Source of the DNA: Pseudomonadales bacterium
Lineage (GTDB): Bacteria; Pseudomonadota; Gammaproteobacteria; Pseudomonadales; Azotimanducaceae
DNA length: 64,000 nt
Assembly (NCBI GenBank): GCA_041395945.1
Contig: JAWKZN010000001.1
Coordinates: 1,054,001 to 1,118,000 of the forward strand
Direction of reading: 5' to 3'
The notes beneath the pieces are model-generated. The model did not search any database. It was not told the origin of the DNA and saw only the letters and a program-made list of their open reading frames with translations. The translations under genes and the position numbers were made by a program. Positions 26,120-34,134 of this stretch are shown in pieces; positions within the stretch are counted from its first letter, which is position 1, and each line of letters opens with the position of its first letter.

Positions 26120-26323
26120 ATGGCCTATACAGCAATCCTCCAGCTGCCCAACGGCAGCACATCGCTCGTCCCCGTACTCACCCCGGCCAACTTCAGCCAA
26201 GCTGTCTACCGCACCGCTAAGCCATTCGCGAACATCGTCGAAGAAGACGGCGTCTATGTGGAGCTGAACTTCACCGACGATAGCCGCAAGGTACTGTTCC
26301 CTGTGAGAAGCCCTTCGGTCTAA
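26120..26323 (+). CDS. small hypothetical protein
   Basis: 67 residues beginning MAYTAILQLPNGSTSLVPVL, with no signal peptide or TM segment. It reads as a small beta-rich protein (VEEDGVYVELNFTDDSRKVL). A weak AGGAA ribosome site lies ahead of ATG 26120. Codon use looks coding, but I know no homologue. It is divergent from the 25981 membrane gene with about 140 bases between, so promoters for both may lie there. Confidence 0.45.
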   Translation: MAYTAILQLPNGSTSLVPVLTPANFSQAVYRTAKPFANIVEEDGVYVELNFTDDSRKVLFPVRSPSV

Positions 26324-26539
26324 CCGTTCTCTAACCGGAAGTCATTCGCCGGTTTCCAAAGCAACTGCCCTCTACGTGAGGCACCAACACAACACTCGGC
26401 TCGCTGTGGCGACACACCGATGAAGTATGTGCCAACACGTAGCTGTCCCCCGTGAAGACCTAGATCACCTTCACGAGGCCGGGCAGCTGCCTCTATCGAT
26501 CATCCAACGCCACGGAACACATTCAATGAACTCTCAACC

Positions 26540-27079
26540 ATGAGAGCCAATCTCACGCAAGTGTGGTGTCTGCCTCGAAGTACGACGCAGAGCCACGCAG
26601 AGAGTCCGCTCAGAGCGCGACTCAGCGACCGTGCTGACACCAAGAGGCCGAGCCCCGAGCACAACAGCCCGGAGGGACTTGAACGCTATGTCTGTAGCAG
26701 TGACTGCGTCGCATGCGCCCGTGCAGCGTCCATCCTTCGTAACCGGGTAAGCCGAGCGAAGGCAAAGCATCAACGAACGGAAGCCGCACTGGCTGCGCAA
26801 GTCACATCGCGCGGTGAGCCAATCGCGACGGTGACAAGGATACCTGTGGAGTACCGCCAGCCCCCTGCTGAGACCGTAGCGGCCCCATCACCGGCACTGG
26901 CCGAGACGACCACGATGTTCCGTATCCATACCTTTATGAACGACCTGACCAATGGTGCCGGCGATGTCCAAGCGAAGGCTGTGGAGCTTCATCAGCGCCT
27001 GCAGGATCTGCGTGAGCTACATCGAGCGGATCCTGCGCCGTACTTGGTGCTGAGCCCATCGCTTGCCGCAGCCGGGTAG
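26540..27079 (+). CDS. doubtful hypothetical protein
   Basis: A 179-residue open frame with an ATG but no visible ribosome site. It contains a Cys cluster (YVCSSDCVACARAA) that could bind metal, a basic helix (RNRVSRAKAKHQRTEAALAA) and a Pro/Ala-rich middle. If it is not a gene, the whole 26324-27171 stretch is non-coding. It is the last open frame before tRNA-Leu(UAG). Confidence 0.3.
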   Translation: MRANLTQVWCLPRSTTQSHAESPLRARLSDRADTKRPSPEHNSPEGLERYVCSSDCVACARAASILRNRVSRAKAKHQRTEAALAAQVTSRGEPIATVTRIPVEYRQPPAETVAAPSPALAETTTMFRIHTFMNDLTNGAGDVQAKAVELHQRLQDLRELHRADPAPYLVLSPSLAAAG

Positions 27080-27088
27080 GTGACCTGA

Positions 27089-27169
27089 CCGTGCAATCTT
27101 CCGTGCAATCTATCGGCCTACAGGCCACGTAAACATTGGGGTAGAGCCTGGGGTAGAGCCAAACATTGG
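27089..27169. repeat. nested direct repeats next to the tRNA-Leu(UAG) 3' end
   Basis: CCGTGCAATCT occurs at 27089 and 27101; GGGGTAGAGCC at 27138 and 27150 (period 12 in both). AAACATTGG flanks the second pair at 27131 and 27161. The group ends two bases before the tRNA 3' terminus. Such clusters are typical next to integrase attachment sites, but no matching copy was found at the other edge of the region. Confidence 0.6.
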
Positions 27170-27171
27170 TG

Positions 27172-27256
27172 TGGTGCCCAGGGCGGGACTCGAACCCGCA
27201 CATCTTTCGACACTGGAACCTAAATCCAGCTTGTCTACCAATTCCAACACCTGGGC
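27172..27256 (-). tRNA. tRNA-Leu (UAG)
   Basis: Minus-strand class II tRNA with acceptor GCCCAGG/CCTGGGC, anticodon stem CTGGA/TCCAG and loop TTTAGGT (anticodon TAG). It has a long variable arm, T-arm GGGTTCGAGTCCC and encoded CCA. Its 3' end points at the orphan-gene region, a common integration point for islands. Confidence 0.95.
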
Positions 27257-27321
27257 AGGAGGCGGTGCCGGGGCATTGTGCCTCCTCCCCCGGCGAAATC
27301 AAACGTCGGGTGAAACCTGGC

Positions 27322-28533
27322 TCAGTACTTGAACTGCACGTCGAACAGCACGCGATTGAAGTCTTCCTCCTCGCCGAGGTTGCCGCCGCGCTGATTGATG
27401 AACAGGGTACCGCCGAGAGAGACATTGCTGGTCAGGATGTAGCCGAGTTTGAGGGTGTGGCCCTTACCATCCGTGCCGCCATCCATGAAGTCCGAGTCGG
27501 TGAACAGGGCGAGCACTGCGTCGGCTTCGAGATCCTGATAGGTATAGCCCACTTTCCAGGGCTGGCGACCATTGCCGAATCGCATCGAGGCCCCGATTGC
27601 ATAGCCGGTGTCGTAGTCGTCCGCGTCCAGGTTCTGCACCCAGTTTGCGAAAAGCTCGGTGGGCATGTTGGCGATGTCGAAATGCAGCTCGGTGAAGACC
27701 TCCAGTTCTTCGTAGCCGTACAGGTAGTTACCGGCGGCATCGATACTGTTGCCCCTGGGATCGCCGTCGAACAGCACCGGTCTGCCTCTGGTGTCTGACA
27801 GATCGTAGTAGCCGGTACCGATCAGGAACCGTGTTGTGTCGCTCAGCGGTACTTCGAATCCCGCCTGGGCGCCCAGAACGAAGATATCCTTGCCTGAGCT
27901 TTCGCTTGCCCACAGGCCCAGACCAGTCAGAGAAAAACCGCCGCGCTGGAAGGTGACATTGGTGCCTTCCGGACGCAGATCGCCGTCCCACAGCAGGCCG
28001 TTGTCGCCGGCACGGTGCAGCGGATTCCTGAATTTACCCGCTGTCCAGGTCAGCCCGTCGGTGGGCGTTTCCCAGGTGACATAAGACAGATCGAGGGCGA
28101 TATCCTTGCTCGAGAATCCGCCGCCCAGGGTCTGGTTGCCGGATACCGGATTCTGGCCGCCGGTTATCAGACCGAAACCGACGCGCAGGGAGTCGGAAAG
28201 ATCCGCTTCCAGCGAAGTACGGGCGCGGATCCGCTGGCGATGTCGTTTGCTGCTGAATTCCGGATCTGAGGTTTCGTGGCGGTAGCGGAAATCACCCTTC
28301 CAGCGCAGCCGGTCTTCCCAGCCCGCGCCGGCGGCCGGCACGGCGGTGGCCGGTGTCTGGTAGGCCACTTCCGGGACCTTGCGGTTGTTTTCCAGGCGCT
28401 CCAGCCGGGCCCGCAGTTCGGCCAGTTCGGTGGTGAGTGCCTCGATCAGCGCTGAATCAGTGGTGGCAGCACGGGCGCCCGGGCCCGCCAGCAGCAGCAC
28501 CCCGAGCAGGGCTGTGGTGAGAACGGATTTCAT
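27322..28533 (-). CDS. putative outer-membrane porin
   Basis: 403 residues. The signal peptide is MKSVLTTALLGVLLLAGPGA-RAA. A short coiled coil (LIEALTTELAELRARLERLE) is followed by a beta-barrel rich in alternating aromatic/polar strands (WKGDFRYRHE, VGYTYQDLEAD). It ends in ...RVLFDVQFKY, with terminal aromatic Tyr as BAM targeting requires. This matches the 'putative porin' (Porin_5-like) group. AAGGAG precedes ATG 28533. It is the first gene after tRNA-Leu and appears monocistronic; substrate unknown. Confidence 0.85.
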   Translation of the reverse strand: MKSVLTTALLGVLLLAGPGARAATTDSALIEALTTELAELRARLERLENNRKVPEVAYQTPATAVPAAGAGWEDRLRWKGDFRYRHETSDPEFSSKRHRQRIRARTSLEADLSDSLRVGFGLITGGQNPVSGNQTLGGGFSSKDIALDLSYVTWETPTDGLTWTAGKFRNPLHRAGDNGLLWDGDLRPEGTNVTFQRGGFSLTGLGLWASESSGKDIFVLGAQAGFEVPLSDTTRFLIGTGYYDLSDTRGRPVLFDGDPRGNSIDAAGNYLYGYEELEVFTELHFDIANMPTELFANWVQNLDADDYDTGYAIGASMRFGNGRQPWKVGYTYQDLEADAVLALFTDSDFMDGGTDGKGHTLKLGYILTSNVSLGGTLFINQRGGNLGEEEDFNRVLFDVQFKY

Positions 28534-28747
28534 GAAAGTCTCCTTCGTCGAGTGGATGCGTTTGCAGGCATTGTGTGGCATTGGTGTGACGTAAATGTGA
28601 CACAAACCCGGGCCGATTGAAGGCATTGGCGCCTTTCAATCGGCGTGACCCATGCGGTCCCGATCGACAGTGTCCCCCGCGGGTTGGATGGCGCTATGCT
28701 CCCGGGTTGAGCAAACGTCGGTGGGGTATCTGGCATTGAACGACATC

Positions 28748-29920
28748 ATGTATCCGGTGCACGGATTCGTCGCACCCGGTTTTGAGCGGGTGCGCGAGGT
28801 GTTTGAGGCGAATTTTGTCGACGACGTGGAAGTTGGTGCAAGCTTCTGCGTGTTCCGGGATTCTGAGCCGCTGGTGGATCTGTGGGGTGGTTATAAAGAC
28901 CCGGCTGGCCGGGAACCCTGGCAGTCCGACACCCTGGTGAACGTCTACTCCACCACCAAGGGTGTGGCTGCACTGGCGTTTGCCACACTGGTGGAAGAGG
29001 GGCTGATCGGATTCGACGATCCGGTGCGCGAGTACTGGCCCGAACTCAAGGCCGGGCGGGATGGACTCACTGTGGCACAGCTGCTTTCCCATCAGGGCGG
29101 GCTGTGCGGTGTCGATCAGCCACTCACAGTCTCTGACCTGCTCGACTGGGACAGGATGGTCGGATTGCTGGCGCAACAGGCACCTTACTGGAAGCCGGGA
29201 ACCGATGCGGGCTATCACGCGGTGACCTGGGGCTATCTGCCGGGTGAACTGTGCCGGCGGATCACCGGAGAAAGTCTGGGCGGGCGTCTTGCCCGGTGCA
29301 TCAGCGCACCGCTGGGTGCGGACTTTTTCCTCGGTCTGCCGGCGTCCGGGACTGCTCGGATCGCACCGATGATCGGACCGAACAGAGCGCGAAAGCAGCC
29401 GGATATGGCGCAGTTTGCGGACATGAAGATGCCGGCACTGTATCCGGTGGCGCTGCAGAATCCGACGATACGGCCCTACCAGGACGCCTCCAGCGCAGCC
29501 TGGCAGCGTGCCGAGATCGCCGCGGCGAATGGTCAGGCGAACGCCCGGGGCATCGCACGGATCTATGCCGCTGCAGCGGCCGGTCTGTCAGCGAAGGGTG
29601 ACGGGAGTGTCGGCCTCAGCAGCCGGACACTGGCGGCGCTGACCAGGCAGCAGGTCGGGGAGCGGCCCGATCTGGTGCTGGGGAGACCCATGCGGCGCGG
29701 TGCGGGCGTCATCCTCAACACGGACGCCATGTTCGGACCGGGTCTGCAGTCCTTTGGACACTCAGGTGCAGGCGGATCCACGGGATTTGCCGATCCACAG
29801 GCCCGCCTCGGTGTCGGCTATGCGATGAACCAGATGCAGTTCAACCTGGATGAGGACAGCCGGGGTGGACGACTGATTCGCGCCTTTTACGATTGCCTCA
29901 GGCAGACCTCTACTGCCTGA
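28748..29920 (+). CDS. serine hydrolase, EstB/beta-lactamase-like family
   Basis: 390 residues. The SxxK active site is STTK in NVYSTTKGVAALAF; the YxN counterpart is GYHAVTWGYLPGEL, typical of EstB/LACTB-like esterases. The C-terminal part has FGHSGAGGSTGFADPQARLG in the position of the KTG motif. There is no clear signal peptide, so probably a cytoplasmic esterase. The start is uncertain: ATG 28748 (MYPVHGFVAPGFE) fits the family; the frame is open to 28652 but without support. Its stop lies inside a hairpin-forming repeat. Confidence 0.8.
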   Translation: MYPVHGFVAPGFERVREVFEANFVDDVEVGASFCVFRDSEPLVDLWGGYKDPAGREPWQSDTLVNVYSTTKGVAALAFATLVEEGLIGFDDPVREYWPELKAGRDGLTVAQLLSHQGGLCGVDQPLTVSDLLDWDRMVGLLAQQAPYWKPGTDAGYHAVTWGYLPGELCRRITGESLGGRLARCISAPLGADFFLGLPASGTARIAPMIGPNRARKQPDMAQFADMKMPALYPVALQNPTIRPYQDASSAAWQRAEIAAANGQANARGIARIYAAAAAGLSAKGDGSVGLSSRTLAALTRQQVGERPDLVLGRPMRRGAGVILNTDAMFGPGLQSFGHSGAGGSTGFADPQARLGVGYAMNQMQFNLDEDSRGGRLIRAFYDCLRQTSTA

Positions 29921-29953
29921 GGCAGATCTGTTCTGCCTCAAGCAGACATACGC
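29894..29953. repeat. three 20-bp tandem repeats forming a hairpin at convergent gene ends
   Basis: Copies begin at 29894, 29914 and 29934, each TGCCT-A-GCAGA followed by variable bases. Copies 1 and 2 create a perfect 12-bp inverted repeat TGCCTCAGGCAG / CTGCCTGAGGCA with a 7-8 base loop. The block spans the end of the hydrolase gene (stop at 29918) and the end of the MFS gene (stop at 29938), and may terminate both. Confidence 0.65.
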
Positions 29954-31242
29954 AGGTGCAGACGTCGGAACCCCCACCAGGAGATCAGACTCAAGGCTGC
30001 TGCCAGCAGGAAGAGCCCATCGCCAATGCCGCCGGATTCTCCCGGCAGGATCGAATCGTTGAGCCCTGCCGCACCCAGATACAGCAGCATGCCGAGGAAA
30101 GGCATGATGGCGCCGCGCACGCCGGTGAGGGTGACATGAATGCCCATGTAGGCAGACAGAGCTTTCGGTTCCGCAAAGTCGTTGTGACCAAGCTGCCAGG
30201 CCAGTGAGCCACCACCGCGGGCGACACCCAGCACCAGACGGCTCGCGGCGATCCACAGCAGTGAAGAGGTGAACGCTCCGAACCACAACAGCAGCTGGGA
30301 AATGATCCACAGCACACTCTGTCTGGCACGGAATTCATTCACGTGCACCCGATCGAGGAAATTCGCCCACAACGGCAGCGTCACCACACTGAGTGCGAAG
30401 GGGATGACCATCGTGAGCGCAATGGATGCGGTGTAGCTGGCTTCCAGTTCCCGTGTCACCAGATACACCAGCGGGGCCTCGATGATCATATTCCCCGAGC
30501 CGGCGATGAACTGATAGATCTGATACTGGGCGAAGTTCCTGTCTCTGCGCAGGATAGTGAAGAATCCCAGGGTCTCACCGGCAGTGGGATTGCGCTGGGA
30601 TCTGCGTTCGAGCACCCGATGCCGGGCTTCGCCGATCACATTCACCCGGCTGAAAAAACAGATACCCAGCACACCGAACAGGGCTCCGGCGCCATACACC
30701 CAGCGGAAACTGCCGGGATCCGCATCGAGAAGGGGACCGACGAGGGAGCTGATCACCACCGTGACCAGGCTTGTGATGATCTGCAGGCGCCCGGTGGTGC
30801 GGGCACGCACGGCACGGGCGTAGTTCAGACTCCAGACCACACTGCGCACCGTCGTTATGCCGGCGATGAGCAGACGGCTGAGCACCATACCGAGCACGAG
30901 CAGCGCTGTGCCTGTCTGGCTCACGGGTGTGAGGGCAATGGCCACCACACACAGCACGGTCAGAACCTGAACTGTGGTGGTCACCCGCACCTTACCCCGG
31001 GCGTTGGCAATACGGCTCCAGAAAAAGGAGGAGAGATTGCCGAACATGGGTGCGGCGGTGATCACCGCCAGCACCATGGGCGAGACGTGGTAAATCTTCG
31101 CCGCAATCACCCCGACAATGCCGCCTTCGAGCAGGGTGAAGGCAACCGGCAGGGTCAGCTCGGTGAGCTGTTCATAGCGGAAGGCCCGTTCGGCGACCGC
31201 GGGCAGTGGCGGTCGGCCGAACGGGTTGTGCAATCCTTTCAA
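29938..31242 (-). CDS. major facilitator superfamily transporter
   Basis: 434 residues with about twelve hydrophobic helices in two groups of six, split by a basic loop (ARHRVLERRSQRNPTAGE). Readable helices include LPVAFTLLEGGIVGVIAA, VLAVITAAPMFGNLSSFFW and LLWFGAFTSSLLWIAASRLV. No substrate motif is recognisable. The next gene on this strand upstream (an exported methyltransferase-like protein) is 27 bases away, so the pair may be co-transcribed. Confidence 0.85.
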   Translation of the reverse strand: MKGLHNPFGRPPLPAVAERAFRYEQLTELTLPVAFTLLEGGIVGVIAAKIYHVSPMVLAVITAAPMFGNLSSFFWSRIANARGKVRVTTTVQVLTVLCVVAIALTPVSQTGTALLVLGMVLSRLLIAGITTVRSVVWSLNYARAVRARTTGRLQIITSLVTVVISSLVGPLLDADPGSFRWVYGAGALFGVLGICFFSRVNVIGEARHRVLERRSQRNPTAGETLGFFTILRRDRNFAQYQIYQFIAGSGNMIIEAPLVYLVTRELEASYTASIALTMVIPFALSVVTLPLWANFLDRVHVNEFRARQSVLWIISQLLLWFGAFTSSLLWIAASRLVLGVARGGGSLAWQLGHNDFAEPKALSAYMGIHVTLTGVRGAIMPFLGMLLYLGAAGLNDSILPGESGGIGDGLFLLAAALSLISWWGFRRLHLRMSA

Positions 31243-31269
31243 CTCACCATCCCCCTGGGATGGCGTGCA

Positions 31270-32016
31270 TCAGGGCTTTCTGAACAGCAGGGTGAAGCGG
31301 TCGGTGTTGCCGGTCACCGTCTTGCGGCCGACCTCGAATTCCAGGGTGTCGTCCGGGATGTAGTGCAGGGTGGAATAGTCGACGAATTCGAATCCGGCAG
31401 CTTCGATCTCCTTGATCATCTGCACCGGATCCATACGCCGCCAGTTTTCGAAATAGTCGTCCTGCATGTGGCGCCGGGTGTGGTCCACCACACCATAGAG
31501 ACCGCCGGATTTGAGTGCCCTGAAAGTCTGATCGTTCAGGTCCTTGCGGCCGCGCTCGGTGAAGTTGTGCAGATTGCGGAAGGTGAGCACCAGATCCAGG
31601 TCTTTCACGCCGATGTCGAGGCCGTCGATATAGAAACGGCGACCGCCTTCCTCACGCTTGAACTCACCCTTCGCCTCGATGACCTCCACCCCGCTGAGGG
31701 TGCCATCGGCAACCAGTTCGGCGACCCGGGTGGTGCCGATGCTGGTGTAGAGCTTGCCCTTCTCCTTGAGCACCGGTGCGAGAATCTTGGTGTACCAGGC
31801 GCCGCCGGGCAGCAGTTCCAGCACCCGCATGTCTTCCCTCAGGCGGAAGAAGGTCAGGGTTTCCAGCGGTTTACGGTTGTCGTCCCGGGCTTTTTCGTCT
31901 GCGCTTCGAATCTCTGCAGCGATGGCTGCTTCCAGGGCGCTCTTGATGTCGGCAAACGCCCAGCCACTGAGCGTGAGCAGGGGCAGGATAAGAAACGGGA
32001 TCAGTCTTTTTCGCAT
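31270..32016 (-). CDS. exported class I SAM-methyltransferase-like protein
   Basis: 248 residues. A signal peptide MRKRLIPFLILPLLTLSGWA-FAD is clear, followed by a Rossmann methyltransferase-like domain: MRVLELLPGGAWYTKILAPV (motif I region with GGAW instead of GxGxG), LDLVLTFRNLHNFTERG (motif IV) and LKSGGLYGVVDHTRR (motif V/VI). The periplasm has no known SAM supply, so the domain may bind another ligand. This family is seen in marine and plant-associated Proteobacteria as 'methyltransferase' without tested function. ATG 32016 follows AAGGAA. Confidence 0.8.
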   Translation of the reverse strand: MRKRLIPFLILPLLTLSGWAFADIKSALEAAIAAEIRSADEKARDDNRKPLETLTFFRLREDMRVLELLPGGAWYTKILAPVLKEKGKLYTSIGTTRVAELVADGTLSGVEVIEAKGEFKREEGGRRFYIDGLDIGVKDLDLVLTFRNLHNFTERGRKDLNDQTFRALKSGGLYGVVDHTRRHMQDDYFENWRRMDPVQMIKEIEAAGFEFVDYSTLHYIPDDTLEFEVGRKTVTGNTDRFTLLFRKP

Positions 32017-32127
32017 GGTGATTTCCTTCATTGGTTTTTTACTCAGTCAGCTCTACAGCCCTGAAGAGCCCTGACCTGCGGAACGGATTCCAGCGTTCAC
32101 TGCACAGACCGGTAATCCGGCCTGTGC

Positions 32128-33216
32128 TCAGCGATTGGGCCCCCGGTTCATCGGGTAGGGTTGCCATCGCTCCAGTGCCACGCGGGGCAGCACAGTGGGG
32201 TTCACGCAGCTCATTGGCCAGCGGCCCCGCAGCACCAGCGCGACCTCTCGGCCGACCCGGCGTCTGGTTTCCGGACGCATGCGCGTGGTTGCAGAGGCCA
32301 CATGCGGCGTGAGGATAACATTCGACATCGAAAACAGCGGATTGTCCGGTGCCGGGGGTTCCTGCTCCAGGACATCGAGACCGGCGGCGCCAAGATGCCC
32401 CGAACGCAGCGCTTCGATCAGATCTGCCTCGTTGATGATGCCTCCGCGAGCCGTGTTCACAACGACCGCGCCGGGTTTCATCCGGGCAAACGCCTGTGCA
32501 TCGAGCAGGTGACGGGTCTCTGAGTTCAACGGGGCGTGCACGGAGAGATAATCGCTGCGCTGCAACAGCTCATCGAATGACACAGGTTCCACACCGGCTT
32601 CTCCGATCGCCATTTCGCTGACGTAGGGATCGTGGGCGATCACCTGCAGGCCGAAACCCCGGGCGCGCTTTGCGGTACAGCGCGCGACGTTGCCGAAGGC
32701 GAGCAGTCCGAGGGTCTGGCCCATGAGGCGCGGCACGTGATTGAGCAGGGGTCGACCCTTATACCAGTCGCCGCTACGGGCCATGGTGTCCATGATGCGG
32801 GTTCGCCGGCCGGCAGCCAGCAGCAGCATGAGCGCATGATCGGCGACTTCTTCGATGAAGACATCGGGCACGTTGGTCACCACGATACCGGCAGCGGTCG
32901 CCGCTTCCACATCCACCATATCGACACCGACACTGCCGACACCGATGACCACACACCGCTCGAGCCGGCTGATGACGTCAGCGTCGATCTGAATTCCCCA
33001 GGAGGTGATCAGGGCGTCTGCCTGGGCAGCGGCAGCGCCAAAGGCGGCGGGAGAGGGCGCTTCGACTTCCACAATGCTGGCCACCGGGGCCAGCGCCTCA
33101 AGTTCGAGAGCGTAACGTTCGGCGGTCGTCTGGCTTTTCGCCTGTGCCGGCAGCTGCACGACCACGGTTTTTTTTACAGCAGAAGGACTTCCGGTGCTGG
33201 TTACGCTTTTCGTCAT
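32128..33216 (-). CDS. D-isomer-specific 2-hydroxyacid dehydrogenase
   Basis: 362 residues. The NAD-binding domain has LGLLAFGNVARCTAKRARGF, slightly off the usual GxGxxG (first Gly of the loop is Ala). The catalytic Arg is in NTARGGIINE, the Glu in LDVLEQEPPAP and the His in ILTPHVASAT, so the triad is complete. It reduces 2-ketoacids or oxidises D-2-hydroxyacids. The first 30 residues (MTKSVTSTGSPSAVKK) are unusual and probably disordered. A HpcH/HpaI aldolase starts 129 bases away on the other strand; their products (2-ketoacids) could connect the two genes. Confidence 0.85.
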   Translation of the reverse strand: MTKSVTSTGSPSAVKKTVVVQLPAQAKSQTTAERYALELEALAPVASIVEVEAPSPAAFGAAAAQADALITSWGIQIDADVISRLERCVVIGVGSVGVDMVDVEAATAAGIVVTNVPDVFIEEVADHALMLLLAAGRRTRIMDTMARSGDWYKGRPLLNHVPRLMGQTLGLLAFGNVARCTAKRARGFGLQVIAHDPYVSEMAIGEAGVEPVSFDELLQRSDYLSVHAPLNSETRHLLDAQAFARMKPGAVVVNTARGGIINEADLIEALRSGHLGAAGLDVLEQEPPAPDNPLFSMSNVILTPHVASATTRMRPETRRRVGREVALVLRGRWPMSCVNPTVLPRVALERWQPYPMNRGPNR

Positions 33217-33345
33217 TTCGCAGTGATTTCCAGGTGCGCGGTCGAATCGGGGATGGCCGGGCATTCTCGCATGGGGTGCGATCAGGTGTCAGCCTTGCTG
33301 TGGTATCTTCCCGGCTCACCGCAGATTGAGTACGGAGAAGTGGGG

Positions 33346-34134
33346 ATGCGTGAAAATACAGCGCTGCGCGCGTGGCGGGCGGGAAAGGGCACAGTGGGCT
33401 GCTGGCTGTCCATGGGCAATTCCTACAGTGCGGAAAGCCTCGCGCAGATGGGCTTCGACTGGGTGTGTGTCGACCTCCAGCACGGTCTCATTGACTATAC
33501 GGATCTCACCCACATGCTGCCGGCCATCTCCACCTCCCAGGCCACCCCTTTAGTGCGGGTACCCTGGAACGAACCCTATGAAATCATGAAAGCGCTGGAT
33601 GCCGGCGCATATGGCGTCATCGTGCCGATGGTCAACAGCCGGGAGGAAGCCGCCCAGGCTGTCGCCGCGTGCCGTTACCCGCCGGACGGCAATCGCTCCT
33701 TCGGACCGATCCGGGCAGCCCTGTATGGCGGCAGGGGTTATGCAAAGGAAGCCAACGCGGAACTTGCCTGCATCGCGATGATTGAGACCCGGGACGGTAT
33801 TGCGAATCTCGAAGAGATCCTCAGCACCCCGGGCCTGGACGGTGTCTATGTCGGGCCTTCGGATCTTGCCCTGGCCCTCGGCATGGCTCCCGTGGGTGAT
33901 AACGACAATCCGGAACACGCGAAAGTGGTGCAGCGCATCCTGGATGGCTGCAGGGCACATGGGGTGGCGGCCGGCATACACACCAGCAGTCTGGCGTTTA
34001 CCCAGCGCTATCTGCAGGCCGGTTTCAACTTCGTCACTCTGGGGACCGATTCCGGCTTCATGCTCGGGGCGGCGGGCGCCCAGCTTGCCGCTGCGAAAGG
34101 CACAGTGGCAGAGCGGGAAAAAACAGGCTACTGA
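33346..34134 (+). CDS. HpcH/HpaI-family aldolase
   Basis: 262 residues, class II pyruvate-type aldolase. Family signatures: FDWVCVDLQHGLIDYTD, VIVPMVNSREEAAQAV, the metal ligand Glu in AMIETRDGIANLEEI, and GVYVGPSDLALALG. Such enzymes split 2-keto-4-hydroxy acids to pyruvate plus aldehyde in aromatic or sugar-acid degradation. Ribosome site GGAGAAGTGGGG precedes ATG 33346; the long open frame upstream is antisense to the dehydrogenase. The last seven bases overlap the opposite-strand kinase. Confidence 0.88.
   Translation: MRENTALRAWRAGKGTVGCWLSMGNSYSAESLAQMGFDWVCVDLQHGLIDYTDLTHMLPAISTSQATPLVRVPWNEPYEIMKALDAGAYGVIVPMVNSREEAAQAVAACRYPPDGNRSFGPIRAALYGGRGYAKEANAELACIAMIETRDGIANLEEILSTPGLDGVYVGPSDLALALGMAPVGDNDNPEHAKVVQRILDGCRAHGVAAGIHTSSLAFTQRYLQAGFNFVTLGTDSGFMLGAAGAQLAAAKGTVAEREKTGY

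Noticed and set aside
22491..27171. Prophage or integrative element with integrase
   Set aside because: No integrase, transposase, portal or capsid gene was seen, and I found no copy of the tRNA-Leu 3' end near 22.5 kb. Kept only as a possible decayed island.
30343..32064. 573-codon open frame on the plus strand
   Set aside because: Antisense to the MFS and methyltransferase-like genes, both with clear family features; composition (many His, Gln, Glu) is typical of reverse-complement shadows.
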